NCBI GenBank assembly: GCA_026120035.1 | Contig: JALRME010000018.1 | Span: 124,001 to 188,000 of the forward strand | Direction: 5' to 3' | Length of the DNA: 64,000 bases | DNA from: Coleophoma eucalyptorum | Taxonomy: Eukaryota; Ascomycota; Leotiomycetes; Helotiales; Dermateaceae | Shown: in pieces, positions 46,293 to 58,900 of the stretch | How positions within the stretch are numbered: the first letter of the stretch is position 1 | How the letters are laid out: each line of letters opens with the position of its first letter | Program-made: the position numbers and the translations under genes | Notes under the pieces: generated by a model | What the model was told of the DNA's origin: nothing | Database searches by the model: none | Seen by the model: only the letters and a program-made list of their open reading frames with translations

Positions 46293-49200
46293 AGGGAGGA
46301 TAGCGGGAGGTTCTCTGCAAGACATCGGTACATCGAACCGAACTGTAGAATGAGGAATGCTAGAACATAACATTCTCCTGGTAGAACATGACCCTGCAGT
46401 GGGCAGTGGGTGAGTGAGTGGACTATTGGTGAACCTTCCTAATAGTGTATTGGATTAACATGATGCTACGCCTGTGGATGAAAGTGGCTTTAAAGTACAA
46501 TTATAGATGCTAATCAGATACAGGACCGAAGGTAGGATGGAATGGATTGACAATGCTGCGGTTTGGAAGAATGTGTACGTGTCCAGATAGCCATGCTTAA
46601 CACTAGTTGTCACCAAAGCCAACACTTGCTATGGCACGTTGCAGAATTTAGCATATTACTTATTAGAAGTAAAAGATTAATAAATGCATTTTTGCTAAAG
46701 TGAAAGTTACAGGTAAGCTAAGAGTCCTATAGACCCCTAGGGTTATAGTTAGACAGTGGAGCAATAATATTAGTTGTCAAGCGTAGAACGAACACTTGTT
46801 GAGAGCTGGAGAGCATTTTGAAACATTCCTAACAGCTGTAATTACAATGTTGGCTGTTACTCATTCCTTTTTGGAGAGTGCAAAGTGAGGCAGACTTGGG
46901 AGGGAGCCTGTCAGTACGTCCGCCATTCACTCAACCTATGTACTCAATGTGTTTTCATCAGACAACCCTCTTACACTTAGAAAGGACACCAACCCAGACC
47001 AGGCAGGTAGCCTTGAGACGTTTCTACAGTCACAAATATAGAGCACTTTGCCTATTTATGCGGTGCGCCTTAAAGTTAGTACTGCCATTCAAATGCTTTC
47101 ATGCCCTTAGAGTCTTGGAAATTTAGCTTCTGTCAACCAAACGGAGAAGAAAGCGAACCAAGTATTAAAACAGGAAGTCGACATTCTCAGAAGCAAACGT
47201 TGTAAAATGAATGTATTCTGCCCACCTACCTATCTATCGTCTTCCCCGAAACAGCGTCAGAGTTTGCATCGCCAAATTTGACTTGCGAAACTACGAAGGA
47301 TTGCTAGGAGTTCTTTGACCGAATGGAATGCAGGCGAAAGGGGCCTTCCGCTCAAAAAACGCCTGTTTGCCACAGTACATAAAAGATGAAATTGACACGG
47401 ATCAGACATTAGTGCTTTCCGCTCAGGATCCTTCTTGGCCCTGCCCCGGATTGAAAATCACTCCAAAGCAGGAAGCGTTGGGTAGGCCCGGCTGCCTGCT
47501 TGGTTATTGCTGGTGCAGTAACATCATAAATTAATCCACAAGGTTACCTGAAAGAGAATGACAAGGACGACGAAGACACGGACGGAGACCTCATTTGGGT
47601 GCAGTAACCCCGCTGCCCATGCAGGTAGTATGCAGACAAAGGGAGAGAACTAAATTCCCACTGCTGTCATCCTCACTTTCTGCCCAATAACTTCCTCTGA
47701 TATATCATTCTCCTATCCCAGTCAATCTCGACCAGAAATGGGGTACGAAATCACATTATTGCAAGGTTAGGGTCCATAAGTATGACATAAACGGCATGCA
47801 TACAAGCAGGCTTTGACGCCTTTGCAAGTCTCTGAACTTTACGGGCATACCGTTTTATCCAACCCAGGTTCGAAGACTCCACAAAGTGCCGAGAAAGTGG
47901 AGAATCAAGCGGGTAGGCAAAGCAAAGAAAGACATGCGTAGTTAAGGAGACTTACTCCAACCAAACTATAAGTAGTTGAGAGTTACAAAAGTTATCGTGT
48001 GTGATACTGTATCGGTCTTTCCGGCCATGGGAGGAACATAAAATCTATGCTCTAGGACTGACAAATAGACTTTTTAACCCGGAAAGCGCGCATACATGTA
48101 GAAACTAGATATACAAGCCGATGCCTTACCAAAACAGTATGACAACACCGAGGTCACTGATCACGGGAACCATAATATATGATGCAAGTGAAACGATGTG
48201 TACCCTGGCTTGGAGCGGCTGATCAACAGCACGCAGGAAAGCCCAGCAAGTACGGTAGTAGTAGGAACGGGACAATGGACGGTCTCGGTGTTGTCGAGTA
48301 GCGGTGTAGGAGATGAGGTAGTATGGAATAATAGCGCTATGGTTTGCGCCGCTCGCGCCTCGGAAGAACGATTGCTAAGAAAGGTTCTTCTCTCGATCCC
48401 ATGCATAGTAGCGAGGGAGCCCACTCCTGCTTGCAATCATTCTAGGTTAAGCCAGGGAAGGATGGCTTGTTTCAGTCGGTGCTCAGATGCTGCACCAGAG
48501 GAACGGATAGATTTAGCTGATCATCTAGCTTCGGGCTTCGCAAAAGGGACGAGCCGTACCTTCTTCTCTTTGCTGGAATCTTGTATCCTGGGATCATGTA
48601 CAAGTCGTTACACAGCTGAGAGTCCAGGCGAGTCTAAAGGATGAATTGGTGGCGGATTGCCCCATGCCAAAATGCAGCAGCAAGGACGACATCATGGACT
48701 ACGTTCGAATTGAGAACCGGCTCCGGGATCTTGTGGTTGTATGGCATATCGACGAACTTATGTGGAAGAGTGGAAGGCGACGTTTTTAGATCGATTCTCT
48801 AGCGGAATCTTTGTGTGTGTTTAATCGTTCAGGCCATCGCTAGCGAGTGTTCCCAAAAGAAACCATGCACGCATTGGCGGTCATTCTTCAGCCATATAAC
48901 CACATTCTAATCTAGATCTCTGCCGCCATTCTGTGCATAAGGATTTCGCTGCATGGTTTTCGCCATAAGTAAAAACCGAAATTCCGATGACATGGCAGCG
49001 GTAACCGACGTTGTTCCATTTTCAGCGACTTGCCTTTTGTACAAAGAAAGGCATGGCATGGCCTTTGTGGCTGGCAGCACAGTGCATCACAGGGAGAAGC
49101 TGAACTGGTCTCGAAACATCTCATGAAATAATTAAATCGGTACTGAAGATCCGTGTTCGGAATCGTGGGTGGGTGGACCCATGTTCTGAAGGGTCGAGGT

Positions 49201-49881
49201 GATAAGTGGTCGCTATATTCTGAGTCTGGATTGATTGGGCAAAGCTGAGTCCATAGGATGCGCGAGAAAAATGGCTACGTTCCTGAAGCCAGTCATGACG
49301 TTTAAATGGGTGCTAGTGCAAATATGCCCCTGGCTCAGCTCAGGTGTTGCTATGAGGAGATTGTGGCCCCAAAATTCGACCTATACAACTGATATTCGAG
49401 TTTTCGTGATTTGTAGCGCCAACTTGTCCTTTTTCCAGGCTTACAGTGCTTATTAAGACAGAAGACTTTCACAAACAGGTTGAGCAGTATCGCCTGTAAC
49501 AATATATGGAGGAAGGAAGCATGCTGGTTTGCCATATTCCTCGTGGTTCAAGGGACGAAGAGTCTGACTCGCCTCGAGTCTGACTGATAATCTGGAAATA
49601 GAAGGCCTACGGCAGTGGAATGTCAAGCTGCAAAGACACAGCAATACGGGGTATCGTAGCTTGAAGGTGTATCCGCCTGCCAAAGCCAATCACCAAACTT
49701 GCTTCGACAATCGGCTGTTCTCGGCGGTTGAAGGCCCTGAGGAGAACGCTCTTGCAGCACCTACGCTATTTACGAGGAAAATTTGATATCTATCAAGAAA
49801 TCAAATCCCAAGCCAACGTTTTATTGACTTTGTGAAGTCTTTAAATCCCTCTGACAATAACAGCGCTTCTCAATCACTATA

Positions 49882-51513
49882 ATGGCAGCGTGAGGACCCC
49901 TTTTTGTTCCTGTTGCTCATTTGGATCGCTAAGAGTATCTCAAAGCAACCCAGAAGCTGGTACCTCAGAATTGGACACTTCCTTTTTGGAGACTGTAACC
50001 TACAACAATCGGGAATACCAACGATACTCAATCGACAACCAAGCTTATTTCGCTCCTTGTGATGAGGTAGATCGATACTGTCTATTATTATATTTGATAC
50101 CCCAACCTGATCGAGCACTAGCTGAGGGCGGCTACAGGAAGAGATTGAGCGTCTCCAGATTCAGCACGAAGTTTTCAGTCTTTGCTTCGATCGACGTCTC
50201 ATATTCCCTCCCATTACTCGACTTCGAAGAATATTGGACTGTGGCTATGGAAATGCATCTTGGTGTATTGACGTCGCTGAAGAGCACCCCAGAACTGAGG
50301 TATGTGCTAATCATTCACAACTCTGCTCAACCACTTGATCCTATCTCAGTTCTGCAGAGTTGCTCTCCTCAACACTTCACCTCACTAAAAGGAAAGTCTT
50401 GAGTCACTGGAATACTGCTCTTAAACCAGCCCAAACGGACGTCACTGGTGTCAGATGGACGAAATGCTGACAATGAACATAGGTCATAGGTGTCGATATA
50501 AATCCGCAAATGCAGCCGGACGAAACCCCCGAGAACCTTTACCTGCAAGTCGATGACCTCAATAGGAGGTAAGCATTGGTTCCATGCGTCTATGATGTAC
50601 ATCGGTCGCCTAATAGACCGGAGCTAGATTCACCTGGCAGACGAACAATTTTGATATCATTCACTCTCGGCAAGTCAACTCTATCCTTCGTCCTTATTCG
50701 TAATGCTGCTCTGCCATGATCGGATTTTTGAATTGGAAGGCTGGGTCATTAGGAATCGGGGAAAGTGACAACTGCTGATGGAGGATCTTCTCAGAATGTT
50801 GGCATCTGGTATCCATTTGAACCGATGGCCGCGCTATCTGCGTGATATGTATCACGCCCTAAGGCCTGGAGGGTGGTGTCAACTGGTTGAGATGTACTTT
50901 AGTGTCCAATCAGATAATGGGACTTTGACAGAGGGTGAGTTATAGTTCTGGTTGTGAGGGTATTTGCTAATTTGCCATCGGTTAGACCATGCCTTGAGAC
51001 AATGGACGGCCACATATATGGACAGTCTGAGAGACGTAAAGGATCTTCGCGCACCTCTCAGATTACGAGAAATGCTGACAGCGGCTGGATTCGTTGATAT
51101 CGAACACAAAGTCATTCCCTTGCCAACTTGCGGCTGGTCGACAGGTAGTTGCCAAAGCTTGCGAAGGACAAAACCCAACTGACATGAGCATATAGATCCA
51201 AGGCAGCGTGATATCGGTATTGTAAACCGTGACAATATTCAAAAGCTTTTGTCTTCGGCAGCTTTATATCCATTCATCGAGCGCTTGGGGTGGGTATTCC
51301 TGCAACCCAGATTGGCTTAGATTCTAAACAATGATATAGCATGCCTGTCCAGGATGCTCACTTGCTTATTGCCAACGCACGACGTGAGGCTGATAATCCT
51401 GCTTTCAAGGCAAGTTGCCTTTTACGCGTTACTCAAATTTATAGCTGATACAATTCTAGGCATATTTCCCGTTGTATGTCTGTATTGGTCGGAAACCTCG
51501 CTCGCATCGTTGA
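49882..51513 (+). CDS. LaeA-like SAM-dependent methyltransferase with nine introns
   Basis: Ten exons are inferred: 49882-49889, 49934-50066, 50138-50299, 50483-50568, 50628-50669, 50795-50934, 50986-51144, 51196-51289, 51340-51409, 51460-51513. They total 948 nt and encode 315 residues with no stop. Motif I is ILDCGYGNASWCIDVAEEHP, followed by VIGVDINPQ. Later family text includes RWPRYLRDMYHALRPGGWCQ, VEMYFSVQSDNGTLTE, DHALRQWTATYMDSL and APLRLREMLTAAGFVDIE. DIGIVNRDNIQKLLSSAALY and YFPLYVCIGRKP follow. This is the fungal methyltransferase family that includes the secondary-metabolism regulator LaeA and many uncharacterised paralogues. Introns 5 (50670-50794) and 9 (51410-51459) have GC donors (CG|GCAAGT, AAG|GCAAGT). 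The N-terminal 8-nt exon is the least certain part. No biosynthetic cluster is adjacent. Confidence 0.8.
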
Positions 51514-51800
51514 GAACTTCAGGATTCGATATCAGCGAGCATGAGTTGTGAGGATTCTCTGTTATGAAGAAAAGTCCAGGTTATCAGTAGTGCTTAGATT
51601 ACCTCTGGAACGCTCAGTCAAATGGAAATTGCTGGTGAGAATATCCCGGAATTAGGAGGTACGATGTGTATTGAGATGGTCCGTAGCATATGTGAGAATG
51701 AGACCATTCGAGGACCTTAGTTAACGAAAAGTCTCTGTGCTGTATCCTCTCTTTGGATGATGGATATAGCAAGTCGTATATGATCTGGAGCAGTAGGGGG

Positions 51801-52264
51801 CTAGGCGGGTGATGGGATCTCTACTACGACTACGCCATATTGCGAATTGCAAAGGCTATCAATCGCCTCCCAAATTTCCTTGCCATTTGCATTGTCTTTC
51901 CACTCGAGTGAGTGGAGTTTGTGCTGAGAAAGCTCACATCCATTGCGTAGCGTAGTAGCTTCGGAAATAAGTCCTGGAGTAAGAGCTGATTGCCCTGTAG
52001 CTTGTGATATTGTCTCGAATGCTGTTTCTCTTCGACTTGCGGAGAGTGCGGTTGTTGACACGGATACAGGACCTTTGCGTGTAAAACCAACCTAGATGGC
52101 TCTGTTATACATTGAAAAAGAAATAGAAAGTCCACTAGCTGTCGCTAGTGCAAGAGCATGGCTAAACTTGCGATGCTTATGGTGTTACTGTCAGGTTTCA
52201 AAGTCGCATTTGGTCTCTCGATCTCGTCTCTAAGTAGCATGCGCTCGAGTCGAGCTTTCAACAT
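51801..52264 (-). CDS. Tentative small two-exon gene, unknown function
   Basis: A 97-codon stretch (52091-51801, including the stop) reads like protein: VGFTRKGPVSVSTTALSASR, LSQHKLHSLEWKDNANGKEI and YGVVVVEIPSPA at the end. It has no ATG of its own. Joining it to an upstream ATG frame (52264-52172, MLKARLERMLLRDEIERPNA) through an 80-nt intron gives 127 residues. The donor would be GC (ATC|GCAAGT) with C at the last exon base, which is weak for a GC donor. Another frame across 52135-51830 is also open, so the coding frame is not certain. No family is recognised. It could also be a remnant exon of a lost gene. Confidence 0.3.
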
Positions 52265-53154
52265 CTTCAAGGAAGAGAGGTTCAACTCGTGCTAACGAGA
52301 TCGAAAAACTCAACGAGATTGTGGGAAGTAGAAAGAGAAGGAGAAGGAGAAGGCGATGATGTTATCTTGTTAATTACTCGGAAGAAGACGTCGAAGGTGG
52401 AATTGAGAGCGGATCGGTTGCGGGAGAAAGTGCGAAAGAGCCATCCTTGTCTCATCCATTCGCATCCGCTCACAGCGGAGCTTGACAAGAGATTGTCGAA
52501 TTGGCTCACTGCCCATTGCTCAGCAGAAATATTTGAGCAACATCCAGCTGTGCTAGTAAGGCAAGGTAGGGGAGGAAGGGGGATGAAGAGTGATGGACGT
52601 AGGCATTGATCCTGGATTCTCTTTGACGTCTGACTACCAGTGGACAATACGTGGACAGTTCATTTCCAATACCTTCCAAATACCCTAAATGCAGATGGAA
52701 AAAGGCTGCATTTGACAGGTTGCATATCTGATGCCATCCTATTTCCCCAGTCAAAGTGATAAACTTTTGAATTTGGACCCTGGGAAGCCTCCGACTGGCC
52801 CCCCATCAACTTAGGCGCATCTTCTAGGCTTATGCATACAACTGCGCAGCAAGCCCGCAGGAAACCCAACATCATGTGAAATCAGCCTCTTAGAATTGAG
52901 CACGCATGTTACATTTCTAGATGTCCAATACTTTGTTCTCTACACTACTTCATGTCCGTCTCTCCTCGTACACGTCATCATGGTTGCGCTCAATCTACCT
53001 TACATTTTGTCCAGTAGTCGTCGCATAGCGCATGCCGGCCCCCTCACCTCGCTTTGAGCCTTATCTAAAGTATATGCTGCATGTCACCGAAATGGCGCCT
53101 CTGCATGTAGAAATGTTGCCAAGAATGTGTCTTCAAATGGGTATCTATCAAAGG
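52265..53154. other. Intergenic region downstream of the DUF300 gene
   Basis: About 0.9 kb without a supported gene. Overlapping open frames on both strands at 52282-52647 come from a purine-rich stretch (GAAGGAGAAGGAGAAGG at about 52336). No protein family is recognised. Confidence 0.45.
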
Positions 53155-55445
53155 TTACGGATTCTCCCTTGCTACCTCAGAAGGCTCCCCCCAGACGTTT
53201 TCAAGAACTTCGCCTTCAAAGCCGTACTTCGGCTGCAGCATGACCTCAACCTCTCTCTCCTCTTGCCACTGTTTGGATTCCTCGGAATCAGCAGGGCTAT
53301 GGTCTCTATCGTCCTTATCACTGCCAACAGCGAATCGAGCAGGTTCGTCCTCCTCTTTTGGATCGACGGCAGTAAAATCATCGGTGGGTTCAAACCCCTC
53401 TCGGATATCTTCTCCAGCCTCCTTACCATATGTTCGGCTATTTTGGTCAGTTCTAAAGGTAAAATCGGGATAGTCATAACTTACACATAGCGTTTGGGTT
53501 CCGTCTCATTCCAACCTGCACTTCCCTCCTTTCTCGCACGAACTCTCTCGGTAGCCTCGGCAGTGGTATCTTCAACTACAAGGTCTACCAGTTGACTGCG
53601 GTCTGACTTGACTGAGCTTGAACCAGAAGAATGATGTCGTAGGGTACCCTTCAGCATTGGTGCTCGCCCCTCTTCTCCTTCGGCGACTGCTTTAGCCTTG
53701 CCTTTTGAACTGCCTTTGCGTTTGGATTTGGTCCTGTGGCTTGTGACCTCGTCGACGGTTTCTCTGATGTTACTTGCACGACGAATTTCGTTGTCTCGTG
53801 TGGGCTGTAAAAGATTTCGATTTGCTGATGTGGTGAGCAATTCCGGTTGGGCCCTCAGCCAACGTTCTCTGGATGGTACATGCGCAGTGATTACGGGGTA
53901 CTAGACATATCAGCATACATATAGAGAAGCATTATGAACCACTAACGTTGTAGTCCCCAAATTCAAGTGCTTTTGCACGAGAGTATAGATCCTCTTCTTC
54001 CATGTCGAGACCATGTGCGTCCAGCGTACTTTTCCCACAGCCTAGCATCCCATCGTCATGGTGTATCGGTGAAGTGCTCCTTGGTCGACTTGGTCCACCA
54101 TCATGGCCCAGTAGAGGCGTCTTTGAAGTTGCTTCGCCAGGTTTTGGTATCCAATATTTGCCTTTTCCGCCACGCTCATAACGCATACCTTCCATCATTC
54201 TAGCTACACGCGAGGAGGACCCCTCATGTGCCAGGACGTTATCACCGGAATCAAAAAGTCTGTACTCGTATTTGTTTCCACTGAATGTTTCCTTGGAGTC
54301 TTCGATGAGATCTCGAATACCGAAAGCATCTCGTACAGCATATTTCACAGGCAATCTGGCCGAAGAAATTGTGTCATCAGCATAATCGTGCCAGGAAAAG
54401 GCGTACCAGTGTGCAATAGCAAACAATGGCATCTCGCAACAAATCAGGGCATCCTGTATGGCCGCGGCGAGATTGTCAGGGGTGTAGCCTTGGACATCAT
54501 CTGGTATGGCGCCAAGCCAAACCAGAATTGAAAGAAAAAAGCCTTGCCAATACGAGGCAAAGATGATGAGTTTGATGCATAAGAATTTGGGCACCGGCCT
54601 AAAGGGCTGCAAATCTTTAGACATACATACCCAGAACATACCAAGAGAGTATAGACTGAGAGTAACGCTGATGTTGTATATGATCCCACTCCATAAATAC
54701 CCCGATGTCAACCCAATATAGCCTTCTTGATAAGTGTCTGTGGACTTCATGATAATCGATGCTAGCCCGAGGATTGGTTTCAACCAAGCGTACTGGAGGA
54801 TACCCCGCTTTATTGCTAGGAACGTGTGTGGATCTGATATATCGGCTTTTGGAAGACAGTGGTTGAGTGGCCACAGGTGGTTCACAGGTTCACGCCCATG
54901 CATCATAATAATCAAGGCTCGTTCTCCCCCGATATAATTGATTAAGAGTTGAAAGAACGTATAAATCGTAAAGGCCTAGCCAAGTCAGCGGCGCAAAACT
55001 GTGATACAATCATGATTACCTCATAAACATCGCGAACTGGATCAACAAACATGGCAACATTCAGAGATATGATGCTTGACCAAGACGATATAGAGTAGAT
55101 CGGTACCCTACCACCAATTAGCCACTGCACACTTCCCAGCATTGTGAACATACATAAGCAATATGCGAATAACATATCTCTGAAGCAGTGGCTTCCGGTA
55201 ATTCTTGCTATCGGTCAAGTTAGAACTCATTCGTATTGAGGAGGCGAGAGAAGTACGTTTGGAACCATATCGAGCTATTGCGGAGTATTAGCAGATATTA
55301 GGAAAGAGGGTGCCGTATCAAATGCATACACAATGGACAGCAACGACGCAACTAGGGAAGCTACCCCAGCTACAATAATCGTTGCATGCGTGAGTTTCTG
55401 TCCAGTCCCTCCAGACAAAAAGCCCGAAATTGTCGCAGCAGACAT
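53155..55445 (-). CDS. DUF300/OSTalpha-TMEM184 family seven-helix membrane protein
   Basis: Seven exons (55445-55330, 55274-55257, 55207-55154, 55107-55020, 54975-53947, 53900-53485, 53452-53155) encode 672 residues. Exon 2 is only 18 nt and encodes SIWFQT with its flanking bases. Hydrophobic helices include ATIIVAGVASLVASLLSIV, VPIYSISSWSSIISLNVAMF, SGYLWSGIIYNISVTLSLYS, LCIKLIIFASYWQGFFLSIL and CCEMPLFAIAHWYAFSW. The family motifs RDVYEAFTIYTFFQLLINYI and GGERALIIMMHGREP are present. The 320-residue C-terminal tail is hydrophilic with a basic patch (HRTKSKRKGSSKGKAK) and ends near VWGEPSEVARENP. Relatives include animal organic solute transporter alpha and TMEM184, and fungal members are linked to vacuolar or endosomal membranes. 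The role here is unknown. Confidence 0.88.
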
Positions 55446-55957
55446 ATTGTCAAGGTGTCGCGTCTGGCCGGGGAGATAGAGGTCTGTCCTGCACAGACTA
55501 GATGATGATTAAATTTGTGAAGTCTGACATGGTATAGTTATCAGCCTGCGGGCATGAGGAAATGCAGAGGAGATGCAGAAAATCAAAACGTTGAGTTGAT
55601 AAGTAAGAAAAAAGCAGTCGCGGTCTCGAGCAGTTCCCATAAAGATTGCGTATGCGGAACAGGCCTCCTGATAACTACCCACGTGACAGCTTAGCTACAG
55701 GACCATGACGCGGTAGGTTTGGTGAGCAACAACCAATACATTTGTTTATACAATTCAAGCTTCTCCAGACCTCGCAACCCCGACTGCGGCCAAACAACCG
55801 CAACCGCAACCGCAATCAGAATCGCAATCGCATATGGCTCCCCATCTCCACACCTTCCATGTACCACGCACAATTCAATGCGTAGCGTGGAAATCTTCAT
55901 CAATGCAGTCATGAACACCACGAATTCAGGGAGCAGGTCCACGAGTAAGAAAGGAAG
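55446..55957. promoter_or_regulatory. Divergent promoter region, DUF300 gene / csf1
   Basis: About 0.5 kb between divergent start codons. A short CAACCGCAACCGCAATC-like repeat run (AACCGC units changing to AATCGC) lies at about 55791-55832. No binding site can be named. Confidence 0.5.
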
Positions 55958-58900
55958 ATGTCTAGCAGAGGGTTAACTTCGACTTCTTTGACGCCAAATC
56001 TAGGCTTCAACTGGTAACGTTGCACTTTGCGTATTGCAGTTTGAGACTCATGAAATTTGCAGGGTGTTTCTTGTAGAATTGCTTGTTTGCGGGATTGTGT
56101 AAGTCATAACCTTTCTAGAGCTTGTAGTAACTGCGACTAAGTGCTGCTGCAGAACCCTCTTTTTCCTTTTCTACTTCAATCGCGTATTCGCAACACTCAT
56201 ATCATACGGTATCCGAGCATGGACTTGGCACAAATATCGAGTATATATTGATATACAGGCCATTCAGATCTCCCTACTTGGTGGGCGGATATTCTTCAAG
56301 GGCATCCGATATCATGGCAACAATGAAACCATTCTCATTCACAGCGGCTTCGTGACTTGGACTTATTGGCTACGAAATGTCAGGGAGCTGGACATCGATG
56401 GATCCCAAAAGGCCAAATCGAAGCATGAATCGGCAGACTCCGATAATGAAGACGACGGACAAAGCAAAAATGCCACCTCTGGAGGAGCAGAAGAAGGCGG
56501 AATCAAAGACATCCCAAAATTGCCTTGTCGTTTCAATGTTCTCTTGACGGGAGTGGAATGGTTTGTTTATAATAGAAGTGTTGCTTACGATGCAGTTGTT
56601 GCTGGTATGACCAACGATATTCATGCCGATAGCGAGAAAAGCGAACCACGCCATTCAGCAGATTCGGAGACGAAGACGAAAAACAACGGTTTGTATGAAT
56701 CAGAGAAGGCGATGAGCAGCTCAAAGGGTTCATCTCAGGACTCGATCCCTTCTCAACAGCCATCGCCTTTGACAGAAAAGACTACCTATGGCACACAACA
56801 AGGGGATGCATCGCAGAAGTCTGTAGCTGGATCACAAGGTGAAAATGATTTTGAGGGAGACTGGAGTCACACCAGTCCAGAGAGCCCTTTCATTCTTCGC
56901 TTCCTCCCTGTCCATATTGAATGCGTGAAAGCTGCTTTAGTCCTTGGAAACGAGAATACTAAAAGTGTATTGATTGCGAAAGTGGACAGGGCATCTGGTG
57001 AAATTGATGCTACAAGATCTACTACCCTAGATCAGTACAGACAGCTCATCAACTTCCATTTCGAGCACCCGGTGGTCCAGATGAAACCTAACGATGACTT
57101 CAAGGAGGATCAAAATACAGCTGCCTCGCGTATCAAGCGCGGAACGGATTTGCAACCCCACGCAGACGAGCTGCATATTCATACTCATTCCTTTTTCCAT
57201 CGCCAACGTCGTCGGGTATACCATACACTGCAGGACCTCGTGCCATATTTCCGAAGCTCTGTAGAATCCTTCTCGTCAAGTTCAAGCTGTGAAATACCTA
57301 GCCCAAATGGCAGGATCAATACTGGATGGCAAGGTCTTTCTCGTTATCTTGATGAGAATGAGCAGGACGATAGCGCAAAATGGTCCTCTGTCGAATACGC
57401 TACGGTTTCGACAATCGTGGACAGTCCTTCAGCAAGCATGAGCTTCTATTGGGATGTTGTTGGCACCGTTCCCGGACCCCTCAAAAGAGCAGAAACCAAG
57501 GAGTACAGAAACAATATCAATGGTGATCAACCACCAGAATGGGGAATCAAGATGTCGGTGAAAGGTGCCATCGTCAATTATGGTCCTTGGGCGGATAGAC
57601 AGAGGGCCGATCTTCAAAGAGTCTTCTTCCCAAGTTTGTGCAAAGATTCTGTTCCTGCCAAACCACTTATGACTGGACAATTCAGGACCCCGACGGAGTT
57701 CAAGGTATATATAGAATTCGATGAAGAGACTGTTCTTCGCGTTCCGATTCGAGAAGAATCTAAAAACTGGAAATGGGCGAAACAGGCTGATAGGATGGGC
57801 ACCCACCCAAAAATTCCCAAGAGAAGTGGCACCAAGAACCGCAAGAACAAGTCCGATAAGGGTAATCCGACACCTGAAATTCGGCCATTTGGTTGGTTGG
57901 ACGTAAGGGTGGGTACCAATGCAACTGTCTCTTACACTATGGATATGATACCAGGTCCTTCAGGCTATTCTAACAAGCTCGAATTGGACCTTCCAAATAT
58001 AGAAATAACCACAAGTGTCAACCATGGCCTGCTTTGGAGGTCAGTGGCAAATCAGCTCACATGCGATCTGTCCAATCCTTTGGAATGGAACACACTGCGG
58101 TCTTGGAAATTCGATATTGTAAGCGAGGGATTGGAACTGTTCATCCTAAGGGAGCATGTCTTCCTCCTCATTGACCTAATAGGTGATTGGGGTAGTGGTC
58201 CTCCTCCAGATTACTTAACATTTACGCCTTTCCAGTATTTAGTGAATCTGAATCTGAGAGATTTTCGAATATACTTAAATGTTAACGATTCTAATATCAT
58301 TAACAACCCCTCGGACATGGACGACAACACCTTCATTATTATATATGGTGCTGCTCTTACAACAGACGTTCGGATACCGCTAGTCAATTACCGGCCACAC
58401 CTCAATGATATCTCCTTCAAAGTGAATGCAAATACTGGAGGTCTTAATCTTCATGTACCTCCGTGGAATACTCAAGCAACTTTCCTAACTTCCAACGAGT
58501 TTGCCCAACTAAAAACTCTTGCAATTGATGGCACGTACCAGTACTGCGCTACTACATCTGCTGCCAACACAGACACTCTGCTGCTCAATGTTCATGGGCT
58601 GGGGCCGACGTGCCACTTTTATGGCTTTATCATCCGCTACTTTTTGAAAGTCAAGGACAACTATTTTGGCGAAGATATTCATTTCAAAACACTCGAGGAA
58701 CACCAAGAACTTCTTCGGAACAAAGATAATGACACTTTTGAAGTGACAAATTCCCAACCACATAAGAAATCAAACGACCTAGATGTTATATTGAGCGTAA
58801 CTGCAGACGAATCGAGCGTGATTTTGCCAGCCAGGCTGTATTCAGCTCAAATCCACTCTCGTATTGAAATAGCTACGATCGCCGCTGACTTGCGCTTCAC

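Larger units (their letters stand above)
45678..49881. other. Gene-poor region (4.2 kb) between NOG1 and the methyltransferase
   Basis: The longest gene-free stretch in the window. No intact gene, tRNA or transposase is recognised. Open frames are at most about 150 codons, as at 48198-48644, which begins with GTG and has no domain text. Homopolymers (C10 at 46109-46118, G14 at 46279-46292) and an AT-rich part at about 46600-46800 are present. A degraded repeat is possible but cannot be shown by eye. Confidence 0.5.

Noticed and set aside
48198..48644. 148-codon frame in the 4.2-kb gap
   Set aside because: It begins with GTG, overlaps an equally open antisense frame, and shows no recognisable protein pattern.
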